From contig NZ_CP124862.1 of assembly GCF_030013905.1 (NCBI RefSeq), positions 3,289,051 to 3,353,050 on the forward strand: a stretch of DNA of 64,000 nt, given 5' to 3'. The notes beneath the pieces are model-generated. The model searched no databases. It saw nothing but the letters and a program-made list of their open reading frames with translations, and had not been told where the DNA came from. This stretch comes from Petroclostridium sp. X23. Lineage in GTDB: Bacteria > Bacillota > Clostridia > SK-Y3. A program made the translations under genes and the position numbers. Of this stretch, positions 55,276 to 64,000 are shown piece by piece. Position 1 is the stretch's first letter; every line of letters starts with the position of its first letter.

Positions 55276-55944
55276 TTGGATATACAAACAGTGATTATGA
55301 GACTTTTATTAGCGGTAGTATTAAGTGGACTAATAGGCATAGAGCGGGAAGATAAAAACCGTCCGGCCGGTTTTAGGACACATATCTTGGTATGCGTCGG
55401 TTCTGCCCTTGTCATGATCACTTCTGAATTCATTTTTTATAAATATAGAGGTATTACCAATATGGACCCGGGGAGGATGGGATCGCAGGTTGTTAGCGGT
55501 ATCGGGTTTCTGGGAGCAGGTACAATCATCAGACAGGGGTTAAATGTAAAAGGCCTTACGACAGCCGCGAGTTTGTGGGCAATTGCATGTGTAGGACTGG
55601 CAGCGGGGATAGGTTTTTATGAAGGTGCTATCGCAGGTGCAATTATAATATATCTGACATTAATTTTTCTTAGCAGATTCGGGAAAATGCTGCAAAGTAA
55701 AGCATCGCAGTTAAACCTTATCGTCGAGATGGAAAATACGCCTGGGAAAATTGGAGAGATCGGATTGCTGCTTGGCAAATATGATATTTATATTAAAAAT
55801 ATTGAGTTTATAAGTGATGATGCGGCAGATGAGAGTGAGATACTACTTAGATTAACATTAAAGCTTCCGCATGGCTTGACACATGAGCGGGTAGTGAAAG
55901 AAGTCGCGCGTATTCACGGAGTAAGCAAAGTCGAGGAGATATAG
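55276..55944 (+). CDS. MgtC/SapB-family membrane protein
   Basis: 222 residues: four or five hydrophobic helices with GLIGIEREDKNRPAGFRTH and VVSGIGFLGAGTIIRQG and LTTAASLWAIACVGLAAGIG, the MgtC signature, then a C-terminal ACT-like soluble domain (about 150-222). The TTG at 55276 has GGGAGG 8 bases upstream; the ATG at 55261 overlaps that site. The ACT-like tail is common in MgtC proteins of Clostridia. Confidence 0.88.
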   Translation: MDIQTVIMRLLLAVVLSGLIGIEREDKNRPAGFRTHILVCVGSALVMITSEFIFYKYRGITNMDPGRMGSQVVSGIGFLGAGTIIRQGLNVKGLTTAASLWAIACVGLAAGIGFYEGAIAGAIIIYLTLIFLSRFGKMLQSKASQLNLIVEMENTPGKIGEIGLLLGKYDIYIKNIEFISDDAADESEILLRLTLKLPHGLTHERVVKEVARIHGVSKVEEI

Positions 55945-56113
55945 ATCATATCATAAAGACACACCAAATTCAACAAAGTATGCATTAATATAATCATCAT
56001 GCTAAAAACTAGATAAGGAATGATGGAATAATAATATCCGCTTCAAATTCAAAAGTGGTAGAGAATTATTTTATTTTTCCTAATGAGAGAGTATGAATTT
56101 GGGAGTGGTACAT

Positions 56114-57571
56114 ATGAAGAGACTGGACCAAACAACGACACCTTTGTTTAGCGCACTTAAAAACTATGTAGATAATAAAGTAATACCCTTTCATGTGCCG
56201 GGGCATAAACAAGGGAAGGGCATCAATGAATTTAGAGAATATGTAGGGAATAGAGTGCTGGAAATAGATGTGAATAGCATGGAAGATCTTGATAATGCAA
56301 GTAATCCCATAGGCGTGATTATGGAATCGGAGAAGCTTTGCGCACACACATTTGGAGCACAGAACGCCTATTTTTTGATCAATGGAACTACTGCGGGAAT
56401 ACAGGCTATGATTATGAGTACTTGTGAGCCGGGTGATGAAATCATCATACCAAGAAATGCGCATAAATCTACTATAGGAGGAATTATACTCAGTGGTGCC
56501 GTGCCGGTATATATACAACCGGAAATTAATGAGGATTTGGGATTTGCTATGGGCATTACGGAGGAAGCGGTGAAAAAAGCCATTAAAGATCATCCGTATG
56601 CCAAAGCGGTATTTATTATCAATCCCACTTATTACGGTATTATATCCGATTTAAAAGCAATTGTAAGGATTGCTCATCGGCATAACATGGCAGTATTAGT
56701 AGATGAAGCGCATGGGGCACACATGTCTTTTCATGATGATTTTCCGCTTACCGCAATGGAGGTAGGTGCGGATATGAGCGCCTTAAGCTTGCACAAGACA
56801 GGTGGCTCAATGACACAAAGTGCCGTACTGCTGACACGTGGAAATATTATAGCTCCCGAAGTGATAAAACAAGTAATCAATCTTACATATAGTACCAGTG
56901 CATCTTATGTTTTGATGGCGTCAATGGATGTAGCGCGAAAGCAGCTGGCTACTCAAGGGGGAGATATGCTGGAACATACTTTGGAATTAGTAAGATGGGC
57001 GAGGGATGAAATCAATAAAATAGAAGCTCTATATGCTTTCGGTAAGGAATTAATAGGGTTGCCGGGATGCCATGATTTTGATGAGACAAAATTGGGTGTA
57101 AATGTGAGAAAGTTGGGTTATACCGGGTATCAGGTAGAGAAGAAACTGAGAAATGAATATAACATACAGATTGAGATGTCGGATCTTTATAATATTCTTG
57201 CAGTTATAACCGTTGGAGATACGAAAGAAGATCTTCAGGCGTTGGTTAACGCATTAAAAGATATTGCCGGGAAAACTACGGTGGAAGAAGTGAAAAACGC
57301 TACCAGGGTGCCATACAAACCTAAGCTGATTGTCAGTCCAAGGGATGCGTTTTACAGCCCCAAAAAAAGCATCTTACTGGAGGATGCCACCGGAGAAATA
57401 TCTGCCGAGATGATTATGGCATATCCTCCGGGTATTCCGGTCATATGTCCGGGAGAGAAGATTACAAAGGATATTATTGAATATGTAAATATATTGAAGG
57501 CAGAGCATTGTCAGCTTCAAGGAACTGCAGACCCATATGTAAATCATATAAGAGTTTTAGGAACAGAATGA
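56114..57571 (+). CDS. Orn/Lys/Arg decarboxylase family protein (probable arginine decarboxylase)
   Basis: 485 residues, PLP-dependent fold type I. The N-terminal VPGHKQGKG, the PLP lysine in SLHKTGGSMTQSA, and VDEAHGAHMSFH with the PLP-contacting Asp are clear. The small C-terminal domain follows from about residue 385. It is the short Gram-positive type, like Bacillus SpeA; the substrate (arginine, lysine or ornithine) is not certain. The ATG at 56114 follows GGGAGTGG; the frame opens 7 codons upstream. Confidence 0.88.
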   Translation: MKRLDQTTTPLFSALKNYVDNKVIPFHVPGHKQGKGINEFREYVGNRVLEIDVNSMEDLDNASNPIGVIMESEKLCAHTFGAQNAYFLINGTTAGIQAMIMSTCEPGDEIIIPRNAHKSTIGGIILSGAVPVYIQPEINEDLGFAMGITEEAVKKAIKDHPYAKAVFIINPTYYGIISDLKAIVRIAHRHNMAVLVDEAHGAHMSFHDDFPLTAMEVGADMSALSLHKTGGSMTQSAVLLTRGNIIAPEVIKQVINLTYSTSASYVLMASMDVARKQLATQGGDMLEHTLELVRWARDEINKIEALYAFGKELIGLPGCHDFDETKLGVNVRKLGYTGYQVEKKLRNEYNIQIEMSDLYNILAVITVGDTKEDLQALVNALKDIAGKTTVEEVKNATRVPYKPKLIVSPRDAFYSPKKSILLEDATGEISAEMIMAYPPGIPVICPGEKITKDIIEYVNILKAEHCQLQGTADPYVNHIRVLGTE

Positions 57572-57604
57572 TAACGATAAAAATAATTCGGGAGTTTGAT
57601 CAAT

Positions 57605-58429
57605 ATGAACGATATGACATTTAAGGCTTACGCTGTGACCAATGAAATAGATTTAAATAAGATAGCGGCACGGTGCAATATTCCGAAGAAATATACGTGG
57701 GAGGAGCCTCTGGTTTTGCAGGGAGACATATTAGCATCCATTCTTAAACAGGAAATAAGTCCGGAACAAAGAGTTATGGTGTTTGCTTTTGGGAGTATCG
57801 TGTTTATTAATGCGGAATCACATGATATTCAAACGTTTATCGAATATATTAAAACGTTCAAGAATCAGGAAGCTTTGAAAGATTGGGATAAATATACCGA
57901 TGATTATAAGCTCCATGTGGGTGAAGTAAAAGAGATGGAATTAACAGACGAATATGTAACAGTTTCGGAATATCTGCAATTCTATCCTGAATTAATTTCT
58001 ACAGTGATTGCTAAGTCTGTCGCGCTGGAAAAGACGGAAGAGCAACTGGGGAAGATATTGGATAAGTTAGAGAGTATGATTGTCCGGCTAGAGAGGGGGA
58101 GACTGCGAATTAGTGACAAGGAACTGGCAAAAACTACAGCGCGTATCGTAAAACATGAGTATAATACCATTGCTTACATTATGATTCTGGATAAACCGGA
58201 TATTACTTGGCTTAGCAGTGATGCGGCAGAGCTTTATGATAAAATGTCCGAATTTTTTGAGCTGAATGATAGATTTGAAATATTAAAAAGTAAGACCAGT
58301 ATTCTTAATAATATCTTAGATGGTTTTACAGCTATCAGTCATTCAATACGAGGAATATTTGTTGAATGGGTCATTGTTATATTAATTGTGATGGAAGTTA
58401 TTTTAATGCTTATAGACTTGATTAGATAA
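57605..58429 (+). CDS. RMD1/DUF155-family protein, first copy
   Basis: 274 residues. Core RMD1/DUF155 features: QRVMVFAFGSIVFINAE strand and the helical AKSVALEKTEEQLGKILDKL, then a C-terminal transmembrane helix (about 252-272) WVIVILIVMEVILMLIDLIR. Bacterial function is not known; eukaryotic relatives are organelle proteins. ATG chosen at 57605; GGGAG is 10 bases upstream. A paralogue follows directly. Confidence 0.8.
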   Translation: MNDMTFKAYAVTNEIDLNKIAARCNIPKKYTWEEPLVLQGDILASILKQEISPEQRVMVFAFGSIVFINAESHDIQTFIEYIKTFKNQEALKDWDKYTDDYKLHVGEVKEMELTDEYVTVSEYLQFYPELISTVIAKSVALEKTEEQLGKILDKLESMIVRLERGRLRISDKELAKTTARIVKHEYNTIAYIMILDKPDITWLSSDAAELYDKMSEFFELNDRFEILKSKTSILNNILDGFTAISHSIRGIFVEWVIVILIVMEVILMLIDLIR

Positions 58430-58445
58430 GAGAAAGGAACGAGAG

Positions 58446-59306
58446 ATGGCGGTATTGAATTTTGATAGCTATAAAATTGCTCCCGGCTTTCCGTTAAATA
58501 AGATTGCGCTTTTTTTTCAAACGCATAGTCCTCTGAGCTGGAAAGAGTATATCCATCTTACAGGACATCATATAAGCGCGGTTCTAAAATATAAAATGGG
58601 TAATAAACAAGTGTTCATCTTTTGCTTTGGGGCTATAGTATTTGTGGATTTTACGCAACAGGAGATCTATGCGTTTCTTCAGCATCTAGAGTCTATAATA
58701 GATGGGATAGATTATTCGTTTATTGCAAAATACCATGAAGGGCATAGTATCCATGTCTCTAGTGACGGAAAATGCACTTTATGGAAGGACCAAACCAAAT
58801 ACTTTATCTATCATGAGTATATTGTACATGTGATTGCGGGCATTTTGGCAAAGTCAGTTGCAATAAGTAAGATAGAGGAAAGTGTTAATCGGTTATTGAA
58901 TGAAGGGGAAGATGTTCTTAGTAATCTTCAGAAAGGCCGCTTAAACTTTAGCAAGAAAAACAATACAATCACTACAGCGAGAATTTTACGGTTTGAATAT
59001 GAAAGTATAAGCAGCATAGGGTTGTTTGACCAATCAACCAATTTGGTACAAAGTATACAATCAAAAGAAATCTATGACTTTTTGGAAAATTATTATGAAT
59101 TGTATGATAGATATAAAATTATACAAAGCAAGATATTTGATTTAAGACGGATCATGAAGAGCTATGCGATGCTAAGCTATAAATATCATGAAGCAAAACG
59201 ATACCTGTTGGAAATTTTTTTACTTGCATTATTTCCACTGTTTCATCTAGCCCATTACTTGATGGATACTTATGCAGAATTGGATATTTTTCATTTTCTA
59301 TACTAA
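58446..59306 (+). CDS. RMD1/DUF155-family protein, second copy
   Basis: 286 residues, clearly homologous to the gene before it along the whole length: KQVFIFCFGAIVFVDFTQQE matches the first copy's VFAFGSIVF, and AKSVAISKIEESVNRLL matches AKSVALEKTEEQL. The C-terminal hydrophobic segment is longer. The 16-base gap and good site AAAGGA indicate an operon. Probably a gene duplication with divergence, forming a heteromer or acting on separate targets. Confidence 0.8.
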   Translation: MAVLNFDSYKIAPGFPLNKIALFFQTHSPLSWKEYIHLTGHHISAVLKYKMGNKQVFIFCFGAIVFVDFTQQEIYAFLQHLESIIDGIDYSFIAKYHEGHSIHVSSDGKCTLWKDQTKYFIYHEYIVHVIAGILAKSVAISKIEESVNRLLNEGEDVLSNLQKGRLNFSKKNNTITTARILRFEYESISSIGLFDQSTNLVQSIQSKEIYDFLENYYELYDRYKIIQSKIFDLRRIMKSYAMLSYKYHEAKRYLLEIFLLALFPLFHLAHYLMDTYAELDIFHFLY

Positions 59307-59338
59307 AAAGCCCTGTGTAAGGTTAGCACAGGGCTTTT
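59306..59338 (+). terminator. terminator after the RMD1-like pair
   Basis: 12-bp stem AAAAGCCCTGTG with CACAGGGCTTTT. Confidence 0.9.
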
Positions 59339-59469
59339 GATCAATTCACAACTTATTCTTTATCTACGCATCCATAGCCATAATTGCGGCAATTATAGAA
59401 TAATAATTTGTAAATTAAAATAAATAAGATATCTTCTAGACGAGCAATATGTAAAAGAGTATAATAGAC

Positions 59470-59630
59470 TTAATAGGAACATACAGGTGTATTACTTAAT
59501 AGGGAAGCAGGTGTAATTCCTGCGCGGTCCCGCCACTGTAAGGATGAGCGGTTTTATATGATGCCACTGGAAAAACCGGGAAGGCGTAAAACTGTGATGA
59601 ATCCGAGCCAGGAGACCTGCCTGCATGCAA
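59470..59630 (+). promoter_or_regulatory. cobalamin (B12) riboswitch
   Basis: The stretch has the class I cobalamin landmarks in order: GCAGGTGTAATTCCTGCG, GGTCCCGCCACTGTAA, ATGCCACTGG, CCGGGAAGGCG, GATGAATCCGAGCCAGG and AGACCTGCC. It should shut off the cbiMNQO operon when adenosylcobalamin is abundant. A TATAAT -10 is at 59460-59465. Exact ends are approximate. Confidence 0.93.
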
Positions 59631-59672
59631 AATCACTACTAACCTTACGGGTGATGAGGAGGGTGGTATCAT

Positions 59673-59705
59673 ATGACTATGATCAAGCTATTTAATTCTA
59701 CTTGA
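59673..59705 (+). CDS. 10-codon leader open frame after the riboswitch
   Basis: ATG with GAGGAGGG 8-15 bases upstream, encoding [10 protein letters not shown]. It sits between the riboswitch expression platform (hairpin ATCAC/GTGAT at about 59631-59654, next to the site) and cbiM, in another frame. Possibly the direct target of translational control. No homology can be claimed. Confidence 0.4.
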   Translation: MTMIKLFNST

Positions 59706-59775
59706 CTTCTTATTTGGATGTTTATTTAACTTTATTATCATGTATTTAAACATTTTTATGAGGAGGTTAGGTAAA

Positions 59776-60525
59776 ATGACAAACAACGTGTGGTTCAAAA
59801 CAATTATATCTTTGAGTCTTTTACTGCTTATCCCTGTATCAGCATATGCCATGCATATCATGGAAGGGTTCTTGCCTATAGGCTGGGCAGTGTTTTGGGG
59901 TATGCTGTCTTTGCCTTTTCTAGCATTTGGAGTTATTAAAATCAATAAGTTAGTCGATACGAGTCCCAGCATAAAAATGCTGCTGGCGTTGGCCGGTGCA
60001 TTTGTATTTGTGCTGTCCGCATTAAAGATTCCTTCGGTAACCGGAAGTTGTTCACATCCTACCGGAGTGGGATTAGCTGCTATTCTCTTTGGACCATCTG
60101 TAACTTCAGTCCTAGGACTTATCGTATTGATATTCCAAGCGATCCTTTTAGCGCACGGAGGAATTACAACATTAGGTGCCAATGTGTTCTCAATGGCTAT
60201 TGCAGGGCCAATTATTGCATTCCTAACTTATAAAGGTGTCAAAAAGGCAGGAGGAAGCAGTGCCATTGCGGTGTTTTTTGCAGCTGCATTAGGTGACTTG
60301 CTTACATATATGATGACGGCGATACAACTTGCGCTTGCGTTTCCTGACCCGGCGGGAGGCTTTGTGACATCGTTGGGCAAATTTATGACGGTGTTTGCAG
60401 TAACGCAGATACCATTAGCCATTAGTGAAGGAATATTAACAGTTATCATTTTTAATGTATTGCATGCCTATAACAGTAGAGAACTGCAACAGTTAAATGT
60501 TTTGAACAGGGGGGGGAACATATGA
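59776..60525 (+). CDS. cbiM: Cobalt ECF importer substrate component CbiM
   Basis: 249 residues with a signal peptide cleaved at [10 protein letters not shown]; the mature N-terminus MHIMEG coordinates Co2+ or Ni2+. Further conserved parts: [18 protein letters not shown] (with a histidine of the metal site), [16 protein letters not shown] and [20 protein letters not shown] precedes the ATG. It overlaps cbiN by 4 bases. The riboswitch and cbiX link it to cobalt for B12. Confidence 0.95.
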   Translation: MTNNVWFKTIISLSLLLLIPVSAYAMHIMEGFLPIGWAVFWGMLSLPFLAFGVIKINKLVDTSPSIKMLLALAGAFVFVLSALKIPSVTGSCSHPTGVGLAAILFGPSVTSVLGLIVLIFQAILLAHGGITTLGANVFSMAIAGPIIAFLTYKGVKKAGGSSAIAVFFAAALGDLLTYMMTAIQLALAFPDPAGGFVTSLGKFMTVFAVTQIPLAISEGILTVIIFNVLHAYNSRELQQLNVLNRGGNI

Positions 60526-60827
60526 GAATATCAAGAGGATTGGTAAAAACAAACCTGCTTCTTCTTTTATTGGTAGCGGTGCTCACTGTTATTCCATTGT
60601 TTATTGTTCAGGGTGGTGAATTCGGAGGAGCCGATGGTCAGGCGGAAGCTGTGATACAGAGTATAGATCCTGATTATGAACCTTGGTTTACCTCTATACT
60701 TGAACCTGCCAGCGGAGAGATAGAAAGTCTTCTGTTTGCATTGCAGGCAGCAATAGGCTCAGCTTTTATATTTTACTATATAGGCTATGTTGTAGGAAAG
60801 AAAAAAGGAATGGAACAAGCTTCATGA
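60522..60827 (+). CDS. cbiN: Cobalt ECF importer small component CbiN
   Basis: 101 residues with two membrane helices, [17 protein letters not shown] and [16 protein letters not shown], and the extracellular loop with [19 protein letters not shown]. Start and stop codons overlap those of the neighbours by 4 bases. Confidence 0.95.
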   Translation: MRISRGLVKTNLLLLLLVAVLTVIPLFIVQGGEFGGADGQAEAVIQSIDPDYEPWFTSILEPASGEIESLLFALQAAIGSAFIFYYIGYVVGKKKGMEQAS

Positions 60828-61591
60828 TTATTTTTGATATGTATGCGTATGTCAATGCGCTTCGAGCAAATGCTGCTGAAAAATGCAGCTTTGCTATTTT
60901 TACAATGATTATAGGTTTATTAAGCAGATCCATCATCGTACCGGGTTCGATAATTGTCATCGTATCTGTAATTATAGTGGCAGCAGCGAAAGTCCCTACA
61001 CGGCAATACATCAAATTACTGCTGCTGCCAGTATCTTTTTTGATACTGAGCGTATTCACGGTCATGGTTACGACAGTTGACAATGCAGAAAATATAGTTA
61101 TAAGCGCCAGTATTCTTGGACAGAACCTGGGTATTACATCGCAGAGTATGGAAATGGCATTGAAATTAGTTTTGAAATCTCTAAGTGCGGTTTCCTGCCT
61201 TTATTTTCTAGCTCTTACCACCCCAATGGTAGAGATTATTCTGGTTTTGAAGAAATTAAAATTACCCACAATATTGATCGAACTAATGGGCTTTATATAT
61301 AAAAGTATTTTTGTATTATTGGAAACTGCCCAGCAGATTTATGTTTCTCAGGACGCGCGCTTAGGGTACCGGTCTGTGAGACGGGGGTACTCTTCTTTGG
61401 GACAGCTTATCTCAACTCTTTTTATAAAATCTTTACACCGATCTGAAAGACTTTACATCAGTTTGGAGTCAAGGGGATATACTGGAGATTTAAGAGTTCT
61501 GGAAATGAGTAAACCGTTTTCAAGGATGAACATTTTAGCAATTGTACTTATAGATAGCCTGCTAGTGGCATTGCTCGTCTTTATAAAATAA
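60824..61591 (+). CDS. cbiQ: Cobalt ECF importer permease CbiQ
   Basis: 255 residues with several membrane helices and the coupling motifs ARLGYRSVRRGYSS and SLESRGYTGDLRVL near the C-terminus. It is the transmembrane coupling subunit of the cobalt importer. ATGA overlap with cbiN. Confidence 0.92.
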   Translation: MIIFDMYAYVNALRANAAEKCSFAIFTMIIGLLSRSIIVPGSIIVIVSVIIVAAAKVPTRQYIKLLLLPVSFLILSVFTVMVTTVDNAENIVISASILGQNLGITSQSMEMALKLVLKSLSAVSCLYFLALTTPMVEIILVLKKLKLPTILIELMGFIYKSIFVLLETAQQIYVSQDARLGYRSVRRGYSSLGQLISTLFIKSLHRSERLYISLESRGYTGDLRVLEMSKPFSRMNILAIVLIDSLLVALLVFIK

Positions 61592-61616
61592 ATATGGCAT
61601 ATGAGTTGGAGTGGTT

Positions 61617-62450
61617 ATGTTGAAGCGTTATATTTTAGAAGCAGAAGGTCTGGAATTTTATTATCCTGACGGCACAAAAGCATTAGATGGTCTGGATATA
61701 AAAATAGAGCAAGGTAAAAAAATTGCACTAGTTGGGTCTAATGGAGCAGGAAAATCTACTCTCTTCTTGCACTTTAATGGAATATTTCAACCGGCGAATG
61801 GAAGAATGAAATATAAAGGAACGGAATTAAGATATAAACGACAAGACTTAGCGACGCTTCGTAAAGAAATAGGAGTTGTATTTCAAGATCCCGATTCCCA
61901 GCTTTTTTCTGCAAGTGTATTTCAAGAGATCTCATTTGGGCCTATGAATTTAGAGTTAGATGTATCAGAGGTAGAGCATAGAGTAAATACGTCGCTTCAT
62001 CAAATGGGAATAGAAGCATTAAAAGATAAACCTACTCACTTTCTTAGCTTCGGGCAGAAGAAACGGGTATGTATAGCCGATATATTGGCAATGGAACCGG
62101 AAGTGATTGTTTTTGATGAGCCTACAGACTCTTTGGATCCTGTTCATGCTGATGAGATGTTTCAACTGATGGATAAACTCAATACTCAGGGAAAAACGAT
62201 CATACTTTCTACTCATGATATTGATAGAGTATATGGTTGGGCCGACCATGTATTTGTACTTAAAGAGGGGAAGGTGTTTGCAGAGGGAAGTGCAGTCCGA
62301 ATCTTTCATGACGATACGTTACTAAAAAATGCAGGCTTGAAAGTGCCGTGGATCATGGAGGTTTACAAATGGCTTCAAAGTAAAGAAGTCATTAAGGCTA
62401 ATATTAGCGTACCGAGAAACAAAGAAGAACTGTTTGGATTAATAAAATAA
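61617..62450 (+). CDS. cbiO: Cobalt ECF importer ATPase CbiO
   Basis: 277 residues: Walker A GSNGAGKST, Q-loop VVFQDPDSQLFS, signature LSFGQKKRVCIADI (Phe in place of Gly), Walker B VIVFDEPTDSLDP and STHDIDRV. The ATG at 61617 follows GGAG by 5 bases; the frame opens 2 codons earlier with GTG. Confidence 0.92.
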   Translation: MLKRYILEAEGLEFYYPDGTKALDGLDIKIEQGKKIALVGSNGAGKSTLFLHFNGIFQPANGRMKYKGTELRYKRQDLATLRKEIGVVFQDPDSQLFSASVFQEISFGPMNLELDVSEVEHRVNTSLHQMGIEALKDKPTHFLSFGQKKRVCIADILAMEPEVIVFDEPTDSLDPVHADEMFQLMDKLNTQGKTIILSTHDIDRVYGWADHVFVLKEGKVFAEGSAVRIFHDDTLLKNAGLKVPWIMEVYKWLQSKEVIKANISVPRNKEELFGLIK

Positions 62451-62470
62451 TAGATAAAGGAGTGCAGCAT

Positions 62471-62836
62471 ATGAATAAAGGCATATTAATTATAGGACAT
62501 GGCAGCAGGGCGCTAGAAGCGCAGCAAACATTCGAAAGCATTATAGATAAATTAAAAGCAAAAGGCTATCAAAATATTGAGGGTGCACATATGGAACTGG
62601 CAAAGCCCAATATCCGTGAGGCTGTGGAGAAACTGGACAAACAAAAAGTTGATATGATTGTAGTTGTACCGCTTTTTATATACAGCGGTATTCACATAAA
62701 GGAAGATATTCCGCAGATTCTTGAGGAGATAGGGCGGGATTATCCGCATATAACCATTAAGATGGGCAGCGCGTTAGGTGATGATGACCTATTGGTAAGT
62801 TTGTTAGAGAAGAGAGTTAAAGAAATGATTACATAA
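62471..62836 (+). CDS. cbiX: Sirohydrochlorin cobaltochelatase, short form CbiX
   Basis: 121 residues, the single-domain CbiX form that works as a dimer. The metal-site motif HGSR is at the start (IIGHGSRALEAQQ) and VVVPLFIYSGIHIKEDIP contains the second catalytic histidine. It inserts cobalt into sirohydrochlorin in anaerobic B12 synthesis. GGAG precedes the ATG. Being the last gene of the riboswitch-controlled unit it couples cobalt import to insertion. Confidence 0.9.
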   Translation: MNKGILIIGHGSRALEAQQTFESIIDKLKAKGYQNIEGAHMELAKPNIREAVEKLDKQKVDMIVVVPLFIYSGIHIKEDIPQILEEIGRDYPHITIKMGSALGDDDLLVSLLEKRVKEMIT

Positions 62837-62929
62837 TTTGCGCTTATACATAAAAAGTAAAATTTGCTACAATATTCACGCATTATATGCTATAATTACT
62901 TTAATAAATGCGTAAAGAGGATGAATGTT

Positions 62930-63835
62930 ATGTCTGAAACAATGCTGCCAAAGGCCTGGGAGGGGCTTATTAGTAAAGGGACATTTCTGCCGGTCATTAT
63001 AAAAACATTGGAAAGAATTCATGATACAACATGGTCTATGGAGCCGAGCCGGCACGATCATTTTGAAATGGTGTATATTAAGAGAGGAAATGCAGTATTC
63101 CATATCGCAGGTCAAGATGTGCATATGGGGCCAAATGATATTGTCATTATTAAGCCTTTTCAGCTTCATAAATTCAATGTAAAGTCACAGGCTGGATGTG
63201 AATTTATTGTTCTGAGTTTTAAATTCCAGGACCAGCGGGATAAAGAGTATTCAGATATATCATTAAATGATTTTATAGAATTTGTAAAAAATAAGGAAAG
63301 CGGATCGTTTATTACACTAAAAGTCAGCAGAAAAAATGATATTGTTTATGTAATGAATAGGATTTTAAGAGAGCGAGAAAAGCAGGATATTTGGGGAGAT
63401 TTTTTAAGCTACCTGTTAATTATGGAGTTATTTGTGCTTGTTTCTCGTGCCCTTAAGATGGAATGGGAAGAAAGTATAAAGAATAAAAGCTTGAAATTAA
63501 AAGAGCTTATGCATATTGCAAAACAATATATGGAAGTGAACTATGAGAAAGATTTGACGCTAACGGATGTATCGAAGTATGTATTTTTGAGCCAGAGTTA
63601 TTTTGCCCATGCATTTAAAGAAGAGTTTGATATCAGTCCTAAAAGTTACTTGCTGAAGGTAAGAATAGATAAATCAAAGGAACTGCTTGAAAAGACTGAT
63701 TTGAAAATCAGTGATGTGGCGCTTAGTGTTGGTTTCTCCAGCCAGCAAAGGTATAACGATATGTTTAAGAAATATGTCGGGATGACACCTCTGAAATATA
63801 GAAAAAAGGTAAAGGCGGATAAATTAAATAAGTAA
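62930..63835 (+). CDS. AraC-family transcriptional regulator with cupin sensor
   Basis: 301 residues. N-terminal cupin-like effector domain with HDHFEMVYIKRGNAVFHIAG and IVIIKPFQLHKF; C-terminal two helix-turn-helix motifs, LTDVSKYVFLSQSYFAHAF and ISDVALSVGFSSQQRYNDMF followed by the family FKKYVGMTPLKYRKK. The ATG at 62930 has AGAGG about 9 bases upstream. An extended -10 TGCTATAAT lies at 62888-62896. Effector, probably a sugar, and targets unknown. Confidence 0.92.
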   Translation: MSETMLPKAWEGLISKGTFLPVIIKTLERIHDTTWSMEPSRHDHFEMVYIKRGNAVFHIAGQDVHMGPNDIVIIKPFQLHKFNVKSQAGCEFIVLSFKFQDQRDKEYSDISLNDFIEFVKNKESGSFITLKVSRKNDIVYVMNRILREREKQDIWGDFLSYLLIMELFVLVSRALKMEWEESIKNKSLKLKELMHIAKQYMEVNYEKDLTLTDVSKYVFLSQSYFAHAFKEEFDISPKSYLLKVRIDKSKELLEKTDLKISDVALSVGFSSQQRYNDMFKKYVGMTPLKYRKKVKADKLNK

Positions 63836-63850
63836 AAATACGTATAATAT

Positions 63851-63889
63851 AAAAATAATGTTTCTATAACAGTAAACATTATTTTTTTA
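63851..63889 (+). terminator. terminator after the AraC-family gene
   Basis: Stem AAAATAATGTTT/AAACATTATTTT followed by T residues. The last 110 bases of the window show no further feature. Confidence 0.8.
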
Positions 63890-64000
63890 CGCTAGTATTT
63901 CATAGTAATAGGGAAGAATTATTAGAATGTTTGTTCTAAAATATAAACTAATCAATAAACTAGTTGATGGTTTAAATAAAATTATATAAATTTTTGAGAG

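Noticed and set aside
56066..56593. 175-codon minus-strand frame opposite the decarboxylase gene
   Set aside because: Antisense to the conserved N-terminal part of a clear PLP enzyme and without family features.

Overview
The window looks like a piece of the chromosome of an AT-rich, low-GC Gram-positive, spore-forming, probably anaerobic member of the Clostridia. The evidence is strong purine-rich ribosome binding sites, a spoIIR gene, rubrerythrin, B12-dependent methionine synthesis, and the origin-proximal order mnmE-mnmG-rsmG-noc-parA-parB followed by serS. I cannot name the species. The origin of replication should lie upstream of position 1.

Layout. 1-10.6 kb: tRNA modification (mnmE partial, mnmG), rsmG, noc, parA/parB with two perfect parS sites, a DUF4446 gene and serS. 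10.7-15.3 kb: two tRNA-Ser genes, a bifunctional homocysteine methyltransferase/methylene-THF reductase, the DnaI/DnaD-type helicase-loader pair on the minus strand, and tRNA-Arg(ACG). 15.7-17.3 kb: an ECF sigma factor with its membrane partner. 17.6-29.9 kb: a DeoR-type regulator and an RbsABC/Lsr-like sugar import cluster with two ATPases, four permeases, two lipoprotein binding proteins and a metallo-beta-lactamase-fold lactonase-like enzyme. 30.2-32.4 kb: Nudix hydrolase, a tiny zinc-ribbon protein, carboxylesterase, tRNA-Arg(CCT), tadA and tRNA-Ser(CGA).

32.3-37.3 kb: a compact integrated element of about 5 kb. It sits in tRNA-Ser(CGA) and is bounded by a 59-bp direct repeat. It carries integrase, excisionase, a rolling-circle type Rep protein, a ribbon-helix-helix protein and a LexA-like repressor whose protease residues are replaced. 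A DDE insertion sequence lies just outside it (37.5-38.9 kb).

39.2-51.8 kb: a Fur-family regulator behind a perfect 7-1-7 palindrome, followed by a CbiMQO-like metal importer with a histidine-rich loop; then rubrerythrin, a 3D/G5 cell-wall protein, zupT, a YibE/F protein, a LysM protein, a YihY protein, and a split cobalamin-dependent methionine synthase (separate reactivation protein plus MetH core). 52-59.3 kb: ispE, a GntR regulator, a nucleotidyltransferase, spoIIR, MgtC-like, an Orn/Lys/Arg decarboxylase and two tandem RMD1-family genes. 59.4-62.8 kb: a cobalamin riboswitch controlling cbiMNQO and cbiX. The window ends with an AraC-family regulator.

How the genes fit together: the cobalt importer and cobaltochelatase feed cobalamin synthesis, and cobalamin is the cofactor of the split MetH. 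The most unusual regions are the minimal integrative element, with a pair of matched inverted-repeat structures of unknown role, and the transporter-only sugar cluster with its lactonase-like enzyme. All statements come from reading the sequence and from memory of protein families; no database search was run.
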